A stretch of DNA of 10,947 nt from Chitinophagales bacterium (lineage in GTDB: Bacteria; Bacteroidota; Bacteroidia; Chitinophagales; UBA2359). Both the position numbers and the translations under genes were made by a program. Position 1 is the stretch's first letter. Every line of letters begins with the position of its first letter. The notes under the pieces were generated by a model. It ran no database searches and was not told the origin of the DNA. It saw only the letters and a list, made by a program, of their open reading frames with translations. The stretch lies in contig JAHDIA010000142.1 of NCBI GenBank assembly GCA_020631035.1, forward strand, positions 1 through 10,947, read 5' to 3'. This document shows, one piece after another, positions 1 through 6,425 of this stretch.

Positions 1-166
1 AGTCATAATCAAGTGGTGTTGCACAGTTGGAACTTGTTGGCAAGCTAAAAACCAAAGTATTTTCACTTGCAGAAACAAGCGCAATATTGGTACAATCTAT
101 ATCTGCCAATATGCTTGTAGAAAAGCTAAACAGTATTAAGAAAACAGATAATAATTTTTTCATCAT
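1..166 (-). CDS. Secreted protein of unknown function, N-terminal fragment (cut by the left edge)
   Basis: Reading the minus strand from the ATG at 166 gives an open frame of 55 codons that runs off the window. The first 20 or so residues form a classic Sec signal peptide: MMKKLL, a hydrophobic core (SVFLILFSFSTSI) and a likely cleavage site after LA, before DIDCTNIALVS. The mature part that is visible has two cysteines and a beta-rich look, as in adhesion-type or T9SS-exported Bacteroidota proteins, but only about 35 mature residues can be seen and no family can be named. A second ATG at 163 would work equally well as the start. There is no Shine-Dalgarno sequence; the leader is A/T-rich, as usual for this phylum. 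The export call is firm; the function is unknown. Confidence 0.8.
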   Translation of the reverse strand, partial: MMKKLLSVFLILFSFSTSILADIDCTNIALVSASENTLVFSLPTSSNCATPLDYD

Positions 167-226
167 TGCAATATTTTAATTAAAAAGAATCATTTACTTG
201 AAGGGAAAAATACGGGGGCTTATTTT

Positions 227-246
227 TTATCCCTAAAACCAAACCA
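227..246 (+). repeat. 20-base leader-like repeat, copy 1 (CCCTAAAACC motif)
   Basis: This segment matches 587-606 at 19 of 20 positions on the same strand. Its 12-base core, ATCCCTAAAACC (229-240), also occurs exactly on the minus strand at 2715-2726, just before the lipoprotein start at 2706. At the other two sites the motif sits in the untranslated leader of a gene. Here the next plus-strand start leads only to a nine-codon frame, so this copy may be a remnant or may serve a small transcript. Confidence 0.5.
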
Positions 247-549
247 CCCGCATTTTGGGAATTATGCGCTATGAATTAGGCAATCTCCCTTAATAACTCA
301 CAAGGCTCTCTTATATATCTTTTCTATTTTCATACTGTAATATTCGCTGTTTGAGGTTTAAAAAAAAACTTCATTTTTGTGAGAAATATTAAAAGTAAAA
401 GTTTGAAAAAACTGAAAAAACAGGCTAAAAAACATCGGACCACACACATATATATCTCACAATCAACAACTTAAAAAAATCACAAAAAACCACTCAATAC
501 TTATAGTTTGCCCCACTAGCTTATCCAATAATGAAAGCTTCAGACATAA

Positions 550-583
550 TTTGGCAAAAAGATGTTGTTATTAAGTATATTTG
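550..583 (+). promoter_or_regulatory. Putative Bacteroidota-type promoter of the gene at 615
   Basis: A TTTG at 550-553 is followed after 22 bases by TATATTTG at 576-583. The second box matches the Bacteroidota -7 consensus TAnnTTTG perfectly; the spacing is slightly long. A start site about 6 bases downstream would place the CCCTAAGACC motif at the very 5' end of the transcript and leave a leader of about 25 bases. Confidence 0.5.
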
Positions 584-586
584 AAC

Positions 587-606
587 TTATCCCTAAGACC
601 AAACCA
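587..606 (+). repeat. 20-base leader-like repeat, copy 2 (CCCTAAGACC motif)
   Basis: This is a near-identical copy (19 of 20) of 227-246. It lies between the predicted -7 box and the ATG at 615, so it would form most of the untranslated leader. See also the minus-strand copy at 2715-2726. Confidence 0.5.
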
Positions 607-614
607 GCAACACT

Positions 615-2042
615 ATGCAGAACAGTAAATTGATTGTTTTCTTGCGGACTTTATCCGATGCAGAAATGAAAGACTTGGGCAAGTATATCGAGTACAAAAC
701 AGCCTCCTACGCAACAGATATAAAGAACTTATATCAATACCTCAAAAAACACCATCCCAATTATACTTTTACCGAAGAAAGCAAAAGCGAAATAGTCAAA
801 AAAATCTTCCCCAAAGAGAACCTCAGAAAATTAGAAAATGTAATGACTCGCTTTAATAGAATACTCGAAGATTTCCTCATTCAAAAAGAATTTGAAGAAA
901 GCAAGATTGAGAAAGATTTTTTTTTGTTACAAGCACTAAAAAAAAGAAAATTGAATGATTACTTTTTTAGAAAAACGGAGCAATTGGAAAACGATTGGCA
1001 AAAACAAAAAGTTGAAGGATTAGAAGATTTACACAATCTTTACAAGCTAAAAAAAATACATTTTATGCATCCCAATTACAATGACATAAAAAAAATAGCA
1101 AATATATCCAAAACGCTCTCATATCATTTAGATGAATATTATTCTGCCACCAAATTATATTGGACACTAAACAATTACATCAATAGCAGTCACTTAAACA
1201 ATGATGAATCAGCAAAAAACTCCATATATTCCATACAAAATACTATTGCATATGCACTCAATGCAGACTTAAAGCATCCCCCTTCTATCACATTATTGGG
1301 AGAAATAACCCAAGCTTTTTATACACAAAATTTTGCGGTCTACCCCAAATTGAAAGAAATATTTTACAAACACATTGATGACTTTAATAAATATGAACAA
1401 ACCGATCTAGTTGATTACCTGACCAATATTTGTTATACAAACTACAAACTAGGTAAAAAAGAAGCCCTTAAAGATTTATTTGAACTAAAGCGTTTTTCAG
1501 TAGAACAAGGTTTTCTTTTAGAAGATGGCTACATCTCTAACTTTTCTTTCCAAAACATTGTCAACATTGCTTGTACTGCACAAGAACTTGACTGGGCAGA
1601 AAAATTTGTAAAAAAATATGCCTCCTTTATAGAAGCAGAAAAACGCCAAGACAATGATCGTTTATGCAAAGCTATTATATATTTACACAGAAAAAAACAC
1701 GAAGAAGTCTTAGAAATACTTGCACCTCTCAGGTTTCAGAATGTATACTATGGTGTTCAAGCACGTGCCTTATTATTGCAAACCTATTACCAATTGGATC
1801 AATCTTTTGACAATTTAGTCAATAATTTTAAAGTTTTCCTATATCGAGATGTTAAGTTGGCAGAAACACTCAAAAAGTCCTTCAAAAACTTTATTAAATT
1901 TACCAACAAACTATATAAAGCCAAAACAACTTATAAAGCGGACCTAACAAGTCTAGAAAAAAACATCAACTCTTGTACACAAATAGTATACAAGAGTTGG
2001 TTATTGGAAAAGCTGGAGGAATTACAAAACAAGCTTCTTTGA
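615..2042 (+). CDS. Helical TPR-like protein of unknown function, conserved type in Bacteroidota
   Basis: The product is 475 residues with no signal peptide or membrane segment, so it is probably cytoplasmic. It is almost entirely helical, lysine-rich and aromatic-rich. The N-terminus (about residues 5-95) has the layout of a Bacteroidota hypothetical family that I recognise only by style: a short helix ending in LSDAEMKDLGKYI, then helices around YQYLKKHHPNYTF, EIVKKIFP and TRFNRILEDFL. From about residue 150 onward come paired helices that resemble degenerate TPR repeats, for example around LSYHLDEYYSATKLYW, LDWAEKFVKKYASFIEA and YYGVQARALLLQTYYQL. No catalytic motif is visible, and a scaffold or protein-protein interaction role is inferred from the fold type alone. 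A run of nine T's at 917-925 lies inside the coding region. The 3' end carries a perfect inverted repeat that probably terminates the opposing gene. Confidence 0.85.
   Translation: MQNSKLIVFLRTLSDAEMKDLGKYIEYKTASYATDIKNLYQYLKKHHPNYTFTEESKSEIVKKIFPKENLRKLENVMTRFNRILEDFLIQKEFEESKIEKDFFLLQALKKRKLNDYFFRKTEQLENDWQKQKVEGLEDLHNLYKLKKIHFMHPNYNDIKKIANISKTLSYHLDEYYSATKLYWTLNNYINSSHLNNDESAKNSIYSIQNTIAYALNADLKHPPSITLLGEITQAFYTQNFAVYPKLKEIFYKHIDDFNKYEQTDLVDYLTNICYTNYKLGKKEALKDLFELKRFSVEQGFLLEDGYISNFSFQNIVNIACTAQELDWAEKFVKKYASFIEAEKRQDNDRLCKAIIYLHRKKHEEVLEILAPLRFQNVYYGVQARALLLQTYYQLDQSFDNLVNNFKVFLYRDVKLAETLKKSFKNFIKFTNKLYKAKTTYKADLTSLEKNINSCTQIVYKSWLLEKLEELQNKLL
1957..1999 (-). terminator. Rho-independent terminator of the lipoprotein gene, inside the opposing CDS
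   Basis: CAACTCTTGTA (1967-1977) and TACAAGAGTTG (1989-1999) form a perfect 11-base-pair stem with an 11-base loop. On the minus strand the stem is followed after three bases by seven T's (1963-1957). It begins about 50 bases past the stop codon of the lipoprotein gene at 2050. It lies wholly within the last 90 bases of the convergent plus-strand gene. Confidence 0.7.
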
Positions 2043-2049
2043 CAATTTT

Positions 2050-2706
2050 TTATGGTAAGATAAGACTGGCTGTAGTACTACAAGGATTTGTATCTGGACA
2101 AGGATTATTGCATATACTAAGTGTACCATTAGACATTGAAGGAAAATAGTAATCTCCCCCTAACTGTGATAATTCAAATGAAACAGGTACTGAACCACAA
2201 TTTAAATACTTTACCCTAAAGTCAATCTGCCAATCGCTTATATCTGCGATCTCACTTCCTGTTGCAGTAATGTATTTAGGAATGCTTACACTGATATTGT
2301 ATGTATTGCTTTGCTGAAAACTGCTTACAGTTCCACCATATCCGTCACTATAGCTTATATTTGACTCCCACTTAAAATCATAGGCATTGTCACAAGGTCC
2401 TGTATAATTATTATTGATATTAAACTGCAATGTTATAATCCTCTCTGAACGCTTCTCAACAATACTTCCAATATTGATAAAATAGGGTTTATCTTCTGGC
2501 AATTCTACTTCGCAATCAATGGGAGGATTACCAATCAATACTGCGTGCCAAGGTTGTGTACCATCATTATTGCCCTTGAAGTTTTCAGATGAAGTGGTTT
2601 CTTTTGAATTTTGTTTTACGTCTACTAAGTGTTCAAGTTGGTCTGTTTTTTGACACGAAAATATAGAACACAACACAATTAGTAGTAACATCCATTTTTG
2701 ATACAT
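2050..2706 (-). CDS. Predicted lipoprotein with C-terminal beta-rich domain, function unknown
   Basis: This is a 218-residue protein with a type II signal peptide: MYQKW, a hydrophobic core and a lipobox ending SIFSC, so Cys18 should be lipidated. After a polar linker (about 19-55) comes a domain with eight strand-like stretches. Residues 61-108 align with residues 50-98 of the lipoprotein at 9828: both have a PPI start, an acidic stretch, P-[YF]-F-[IV]-x-I, then R-[IL]-x-T-L-x-F and YTG-x-C. The C-terminal 100 residues have no counterpart in the shorter protein. Several extra cysteines (65, 105, 170, 199, 203, 209) suggest disulfides outside the cytoplasm. The residues after the lipidated Cys (QKTDQ) loosely resemble surface-export signals described for flavobacterial lipoproteins; this is tentative. 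The gene is monocistronic and meets the plus-strand gene tail to tail, 7 bases apart. Confidence 0.85.
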   Translation of the reverse strand: MYQKWMLLLIVLCSIFSCQKTDQLEHLVDVKQNSKETTSSENFKGNNDGTQPWHAVLIGNPPIDCEVELPEDKPYFINIGSIVEKRSERIITLQFNINNNYTGPCDNAYDFKWESNISYSDGYGGTVSSFQQSNTYNISVSIPKYITATGSEIADISDWQIDFRVKYLNCGSVPVSFELSQLGGDYYFPSMSNGTLSICNNPCPDTNPCSTTASLILP

Positions 2707-2714
2707 ATATTGTA

Positions 2715-2726
2715 GGTTTTAGGGAT
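2715..2726 (-). promoter_or_regulatory. Leader motif ATCCCTAAAACC before the lipoprotein start
   Basis: On the minus strand this 12-base motif ends 8 bases before the ATG at 2706. It is identical to 229-240 and differs by one base from 589-600, which also lies just upstream of a start codon. A -7-like TAATTTTG (2754-2747) lies further upstream but has no clear -33 partner. Confidence 0.4.
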
Positions 2727-2929
2727 TGATTAAATTAAACACCTTCCAAAATTACATATTCTATCCTTAGAAAAATACTACACTTTTTGGACTTTCCCTA
2801 AAAGTACGCAATACAAAACACACAATTACATATACCTAAAACACTTATAACCATAGATATAACACTCTTTTACAATCCTAAAAGCATACTAAAACTTATT
2901 TTTTCTTTTTGTATGGAACGCTCTTTTTC

Positions 2930-3095
2930 CAAACGAAGGTGTCTCCTGGCTATCCGCTACTATGGTGGTGGGCAAGCGCAAGGCATTGCCCCTACACCAC
3001 CATATCCACTACTATCCAGCATAGGCATCGCAGGGGAACAGTGCTGCGTCGTAACTCCTATCCGTCCGCTTCACGCCCTGCTTCTTTTTGGTCAT
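2930..3095. repeat. GC-rich intergenic palindromic element
   Basis: At its centre TATGGTGGTG (2961-2970) pairs perfectly with CACCACCATA (2995-3004), and an inner GGGCAA/TTGCCC (2970-2975, 2986-2991) extends the hairpin. Flanking it, CTGGCTATCC and ACTATCCAGC (2946-2955, 3011-3020) continue an imperfect inverted repeat. The block is far richer in G+C than the surrounding genes (about 60% over 2941-3000). It sits just behind the stop codon of the T9SS-exported protein. There is no T-run after the stem on either strand, so it is not a standard terminator. It resembles dispersed intergenic repeats, but its full extent cannot be fixed from one copy. Confidence 0.6.
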
Positions 3096-3105
3096 TCATT
3101 TTCTG

Positions 3106-4992
3106 TTATTTCACCACAATCTTAGCACTATACTTTTGCGCCCCTATTTCAAATTGAGAAACATAAGTTCCAGCGGCTACACGGCTTACATCCAAGCGTC
3201 CATTTTGGGTCAGGCTTTGGGTTTGTATCAATCTGCCTTGTAGGTCGTATAAGCGAACCATAACCGCTTCTTGAGTATTCGGTGGCAATGCTATTTGTAC
3301 CCAATCACTACTGGGGTTGGGATACGCTTTGGTAAGTTGGGGTAATGCCATTTCGGCGAGGGAGGTGGCAGGACCTTCGTAATCTGAATAGAAATAAACC
3401 GCCCTTGTTCCTGACATAACTCCATCATCTGTTTCTATGTCCAAAACTTGCTCAACCTTATAATCAGGATTCCTATACCAAGTACCTCCTTCAGACGGAA
3501 AAAGTATTTCATTGACACTGACCGTCTCATCTATTATAGTTTCTGTATTGTGAGTACGTATAATGGAGTCTTCCCATACTGTTTGTAAGCTTTGAATTCT
3601 ATTTTGTTGGGAGTCATAAGTCATCTCTGTTTGCCTATCTAATATAAAACCCAATGAATCTTTTACATACTTACTCATTAGCATTAAATTACCATAATCA
3701 TTATTAATGTATTCCCTATACTCTACCAATTCCAAACTGTCACTCACTATATCTGAAGATACATACTTATTTGCCAAGACTATCAATGAATCTTCATAGA
3801 AATAACTTTCTTTGTATACAAGTATCAGACCCTCACTATCTCCATATTGATCTAGTCCATACAAAAAGTAATCAGAGGTAAATCCATTTTCATTATAGTC
3901 ATATTGGTATCGAATCCATTCCTGCCAATCAATTTCGTCCAAGTTTGCAATTTGACTACTTTGATATATATTAATTTCTATAAGCTGCCCTTCTTCATTG
4001 TATACATTTTGTCGTTTATTAGCTGCATTCCAGCGGTTAAAATCAGCATCCCAACTTCCTAAAGAAACTGTTTCTATTATTCTATTGTCTTCATCATATT
4101 CAAAGGATGTATATGATGCATTTCGTAATTCATAATAATAAAAAAATGTATCTGGATCCGAAGTATAATCTTGTATAAATTCTATGTCCCAGCTAGACCT
4201 TGTAGCCAAAAGACCTTGTTCATTGTAAGTACATTGTATTACTGGATCATATTCTTGCACTTCATAATTTGTAAATTGGTTTGCCAAAACAACTCGTTTT
4301 TCTAGCAAATCACCCTGTTCATTAAATGTAAAATATTCATTGTGTATTGCTGTATCTGCAATGCCTTCTTCTGTAAAAGTCCTTAATATACTAATTATAT
4401 TATCATTGATATCATATTCATATGTAGCATTGCCCACCCAATCAGCATTGTAAGTATTGTATAGTATATCTGATTTATAAGCATTTACAATCTTTTGGAC
4501 AATCTTTCCATTTTCATAATAGGATTCTATAATTTTTTCAAGTTCAAACTCTGGTATAACTAAATCACCATAAGTTGAATAATACTCTGTGGTAACAATC
4601 TTTTCTAGTTCATTCCCATCATCATAATGATTGACTATAGATTTCACCAAGCGTTCTTCCTCCCAATCTTCCTTAATTAAATAAGAATCTTCAGTTAGAA
4701 CCTTATAGTCCCATTGTGATTTAATTACTCTTTTACGAAAAGGCTTTTGAATTGTAGGATCCAATAAATATATTTCCCTAGTTTGGGTATTCTCCTCAAA
4801 ATTATAAGAATAGTAGCTTTTTGCAGTGGGAAGAAATTTGCCCAAACCATTGTCATATTGTTCGTTATATACCGAATCCAATTGAAGAGAGTATAGATTG
4901 ACCTCTTCATTTTGTGCATTGATTTGTGTGCTTAGTACAACAATATTGATATGTATTTGACCATGTTTATATATTTTTGAATATGTTGACAT
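3106..4992 (-). CDS. YD-repeat-like secreted protein with T9SS type A sorting domain; signal peptide possibly frameshifted
   Basis: From the ATG at 4992 the product is 628 residues. The body is built of about ten degenerate repeats with the pattern Y-x-Y/F-[DN]-[DE]-x-[GN]-x-[IL], such as YEYDINDNII, FTFNEQGDLL, CTYNEQGLLA, FEYDEDNRII and NVYNEEGQLI, like the YD repeats of cell-surface proteins. The last 80 residues are a clear T9SS type A sorting domain: KAYPNPSSD, VRLYDLQGRL, VAAGTYV and a KIVVK end. The protein should therefore cross the outer membrane and be processed at the surface. The N-terminus is odd: STQINAQNEE looks like a signal cleavage site, but the preceding residues make a poor hydrophobic core. 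A much better start, MVKYISILLY from the ATG at 4964, lies in another frame one base away. An upstream TTG at 5010 falls in the predicted -7 box and is unlikely. G+C rises from about 30% in the body to about 46% in the sorting domain. Confidence 0.8.
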   Translation of the reverse strand: MSTYSKIYKHGQIHINIVVLSTQINAQNEEVNLYSLQLDSVYNEQYDNGLGKFLPTAKSYYSYNFEENTQTREIYLLDPTIQKPFRKRVIKSQWDYKVLTEDSYLIKEDWEEERLVKSIVNHYDDGNELEKIVTTEYYSTYGDLVIPEFELEKIIESYYENGKIVQKIVNAYKSDILYNTYNADWVGNATYEYDINDNIISILRTFTEEGIADTAIHNEYFTFNEQGDLLEKRVVLANQFTNYEVQEYDPVIQCTYNEQGLLATRSSWDIEFIQDYTSDPDTFFYYYELRNASYTSFEYDEDNRIIETVSLGSWDADFNRWNAANKRQNVYNEEGQLIEINIYQSSQIANLDEIDWQEWIRYQYDYNENGFTSDYFLYGLDQYGDSEGLILVYKESYFYEDSLIVLANKYVSSDIVSDSLELVEYREYINNDYGNLMLMSKYVKDSLGFILDRQTEMTYDSQQNRIQSLQTVWEDSIIRTHNTETIIDETVSVNEILFPSEGGTWYRNPDYKVEQVLDIETDDGVMSGTRAVYFYSDYEGPATSLAEMALPQLTKAYPNPSSDWVQIALPPNTQEAVMVRLYDLQGRLIQTQSLTQNGRLDVSRVAAGTYVSQFEIGAQKYSAKIVVK

Positions 4993-5007
4993 GATCCCAG
5001 TTGCCCG

Positions 5008-5038
5008 CAAATCTAAACCAAATGCTTTGAATTTACAA
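5008..5038 (-). promoter_or_regulatory. Putative Bacteroidota-type promoter of the YD-repeat protein gene
   Basis: On the minus strand TTG (5038-5036) is followed after 20 bases by TAGATTTG (5015-5008), matching both boxes and the spacing of the phylum consensus. Transcription would start near 5002. That rules out the TTG at 5010 as start codon, leaves only about ten leader bases for the ATG at 4992, and gives a more usual leader of about 38 bases for the out-of-frame ATG at 4964. Confidence 0.6.
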
Positions 5039-5127
5039 ATTCTTTTGGGGCATTAGCCTAACATTTTAACATTGCTTAAGACTTTGTCTTTATAAATGTT
5101 TTGCGACAAAGGAATACACATTCTTTT

Positions 5128-5318
5128 CTACGCCCGATAGAAGTGAAAAGCCCACAGTGGGCTTCGACAAGCCCAGCTTATTTTTGGCTTTTTCTCACAG
5201 GCTTAGAAATTCGGAACACACATATAGTTAAGGCACAACTAGGTGAGCTTGTCGAAGTCAAGCGAGGACTTGCAACAGATAGCGGGGAGTCCCCCACCCA
5301 CGAAGCCTCCAACGTTCC
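5128..5318 (-). repeat. Palindromic intergenic element, copy A
   Basis: Read on the minus strand, the element runs GGAACGTT (5318-5311), a GGCT-CGT stretch, ACTCCCCGCTAT (5290-5279), a stem arm, a loop, a second arm, and CTTCTATCGGGCGTAG (5143-5128). The element at 10172-10309 has the same blocks in the same order on the plus strand. The arms here are CTTCGACAAGC (5162-5172) and its complement at 5247-5257, a sequence of the sort common in Bacteroidota intergenic repeats. A small extra hairpin, AGCCCAC/GTGGGCT, lies at 5149-5163. No reading frame or transposase is present, so this is a non-autonomous, REP- or MITE-like element. Confidence 0.6.
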
Positions 5319-5339
5319 GTCCCAATCCTTTTATTCAAA

Positions 5340-6425
5340 TCAAATATTCATACTGGCAAATATTTGCTTTAACTCATTTTCTTTTTCGTAATTGGGTTTG
5401 TAGACTTCTGCTTGATAAGTCTGTTGTGCTTTGATAAATGCCTGAAAGACTGGCTGTGCTTGTTGAAAATGAGGGATGTCTAGAGAGTCGTAAATATTTT
5501 GAACTGTTGATAAAGGGTTTTGTATTAAATCTTGATAACTGATTTCTAGCAAGTTTTTACTTGGAATTAGTGTTTTGTCCTTTTGGTATTTCTCCATCAA
5601 TGTTTGGTAAAAATAGAGGGTATTTTGTTCAATTGTTTTTTTGTCTATTTTTTGAAAAGTAAAATGCTCTATCAATCTGCTGTGCAACTTAATTGTTGAA
5701 TGATAAACGTCTACTGGATTGCGGTGCAAATAAATAAATTTTGCATTGGGAAACAATTCTAATAAAAATGGGATGCGTCCTGTGTTCGCTGGATTTTTAA
5801 TCAACAATCTTTTGCCTGCATTGGCTAGGCTTATTTTTTTAATCAATTGTGTGTACGTACATTTAAATTTCCCCTGTTCTGATTTAGTTAAATTTTGAAA
5901 CAATACATATTTATCAAAATAGCTTTTCATCTTTTGTGGAAAAACCCACCAATGGTAGCAACTCTGGGTCGAGGTATTGCCCAAGGCAAATTCTTCCTCC
6001 TGTGGCAAATCCAATTCGATGTCTACATCATCCATAGGACGCTTAGAAGGTAAATGCAACTGAATGAATTGTTTGTAAGCAGGAATAAACATAATGCCTG
6101 GGCACAAAGATTGGGCATTGCTAAAATAGCCAAGGTGCTCATCTTTACTCATCAAGTAATGTAAAAAAGTCGTTCCACTTCGCCAATGTCCTATGATAAA
6201 AATGGGTTCTTTAGCAATGTCTGTTTGATTGATTTCTTTTTGCTTAAAAAGGGATTCAATTTTCCCAAGTGGACTCGTCAAAAATAAAGAGGCAAAACTG
6301 GTATACAGCATTCTTGGAATGTATTTTACATCTACTTTAAAATCATTCTCAACTAAAAGATTCCAATAGTTGCCAATGTTACTTCCCGATAAGGGTTGGG
6401 TTGGAAATATTTTTTGACGCATCAT
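5340..6425 (-). CDS. Sulfotransferase family protein (PAPS-dependent)
   Basis: The 361-residue product has the two cofactor signatures of PAPS-dependent sulfotransferases (the Sulfotransfer_3-like group). The 5'-phosphosulfate-binding loop is at residues 75-87, IFIIGHWRSGTTF. The 3'-phosphate-binding region is at about 229-245, KFIYLHRNPVDVYHSTI, preceded by the typical KNPANTGRIPFLLELFPNA. It should transfer sulfate from PAPS to a hydroxyl or amino group; the acceptor cannot be told from sequence. There is no signal peptide; the segment around 39-52 is mildly hydrophobic. The start at 6425 (or 6422) is favoured because the early NYWNLL and YIPRMLYTSFASLF segments look like part of the family's usual N-terminus. 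The gene begins 47 bases inside the preceding Lgt-like gene, so the two are probably translated from one message and may serve one pathway. Downstream lies the palindromic element at 5128-5318. Confidence 0.88.
   Translation of the reverse strand: MMRQKIFPTQPLSGSNIGNYWNLLVENDFKVDVKYIPRMLYTSFASLFLTSPLGKIESLFKQKEINQTDIAKEPIFIIGHWRSGTTFLHYLMSKDEHLGYFSNAQSLCPGIMFIPAYKQFIQLHLPSKRPMDDVDIELDLPQEEEFALGNTSTQSCYHWWVFPQKMKSYFDKYVLFQNLTKSEQGKFKCTYTQLIKKISLANAGKRLLIKNPANTGRIPFLLELFPNAKFIYLHRNPVDVYHSTIKLHSRLIEHFTFQKIDKKTIEQNTLYFYQTLMEKYQKDKTLIPSKNLLEISYQDLIQNPLSTVQNIYDSLDIPHFQQAQPVFQAFIKAQQTYQAEVYKPNYEKENELKQIFASMNI

Larger units (their letters stand above)
167..614. other. AT-rich intergenic region between divergent genes
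   Basis: No credible gene is present. The region separates the divergent starts at 166 (minus) and 615 (plus), so it must hold both promoters. It contains many A-tracts, including a run of nine A's near 360, and two near-identical 20-base copies of a CCCTAARACC motif. A promoter for the gene at 615 can be proposed at its right end. For the gene at 166 I found no good match to the Bacteroidota -7 consensus. A weak plus-strand promoter-like pair (TTG at 198-200, 20 bases, TATTTTTT at 221-228) precedes the left motif copy and a nine-codon frame near 264. I do not call that a gene. Confidence 0.6.
2707..3105. other. Intergenic region with upstream leader and GC-rich palindromic element
   Basis: The left half (2707-2920) is AT-rich and holds the promoter and leader of the lipoprotein gene. 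A possible -7 box TAATTTTG lies at 2747-2754 on the minus strand. The right half (about 2930-3095) jumps to roughly 50-60% G+C and contains a hairpin element. Short open frames across this part are translations of the repeat, with no protein-like character. Confidence 0.6.
4993..5339. other. Intergenic region with promoter and palindromic element
   Basis: This stretch separates the sulfotransferase stop from the YD-repeat gene. It contains the promoter at 5008-5038, about 85 bases of AT-rich sequence, and the palindromic element at 5128-5318. Two plus-strand open frames cross it, but they are translations of the repeat and of the antisense of the sulfotransferase, and I do not accept them. 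I see no separate terminator for the sulfotransferase gene; the element's hairpins may act there. Confidence 0.6.

Noticed and set aside
264..293. Nine-codon plus-strand frame after the first CCCTAAAACC copy
   Set aside because: Too short to judge and the upstream promoter match is imperfect; mentioned only as context for the motif.
2909..3157. Plus-strand open frames of 82 and 70 codons
   Set aside because: They translate the GC-rich hairpin element and the antisense of the T9SS sorting domain; composition is not protein-like and the inverted repeat explains the open frames.
4725..4919. 64-codon minus-strand frame inside the YD-repeat gene
   Set aside because: It is an alternative frame of an AT-rich coding region and has no independent signals.
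4993..5010. TTG start at 5010 for the YD-repeat protein
   Set aside because: It lies within the predicted -7 promoter box, so it would precede the transcript start.
5101..5434. Plus-strand open frames across the palindromic element
   Set aside because: They cover the repeat and then run antisense into the sulfotransferase gene; no sensible start region or domain.
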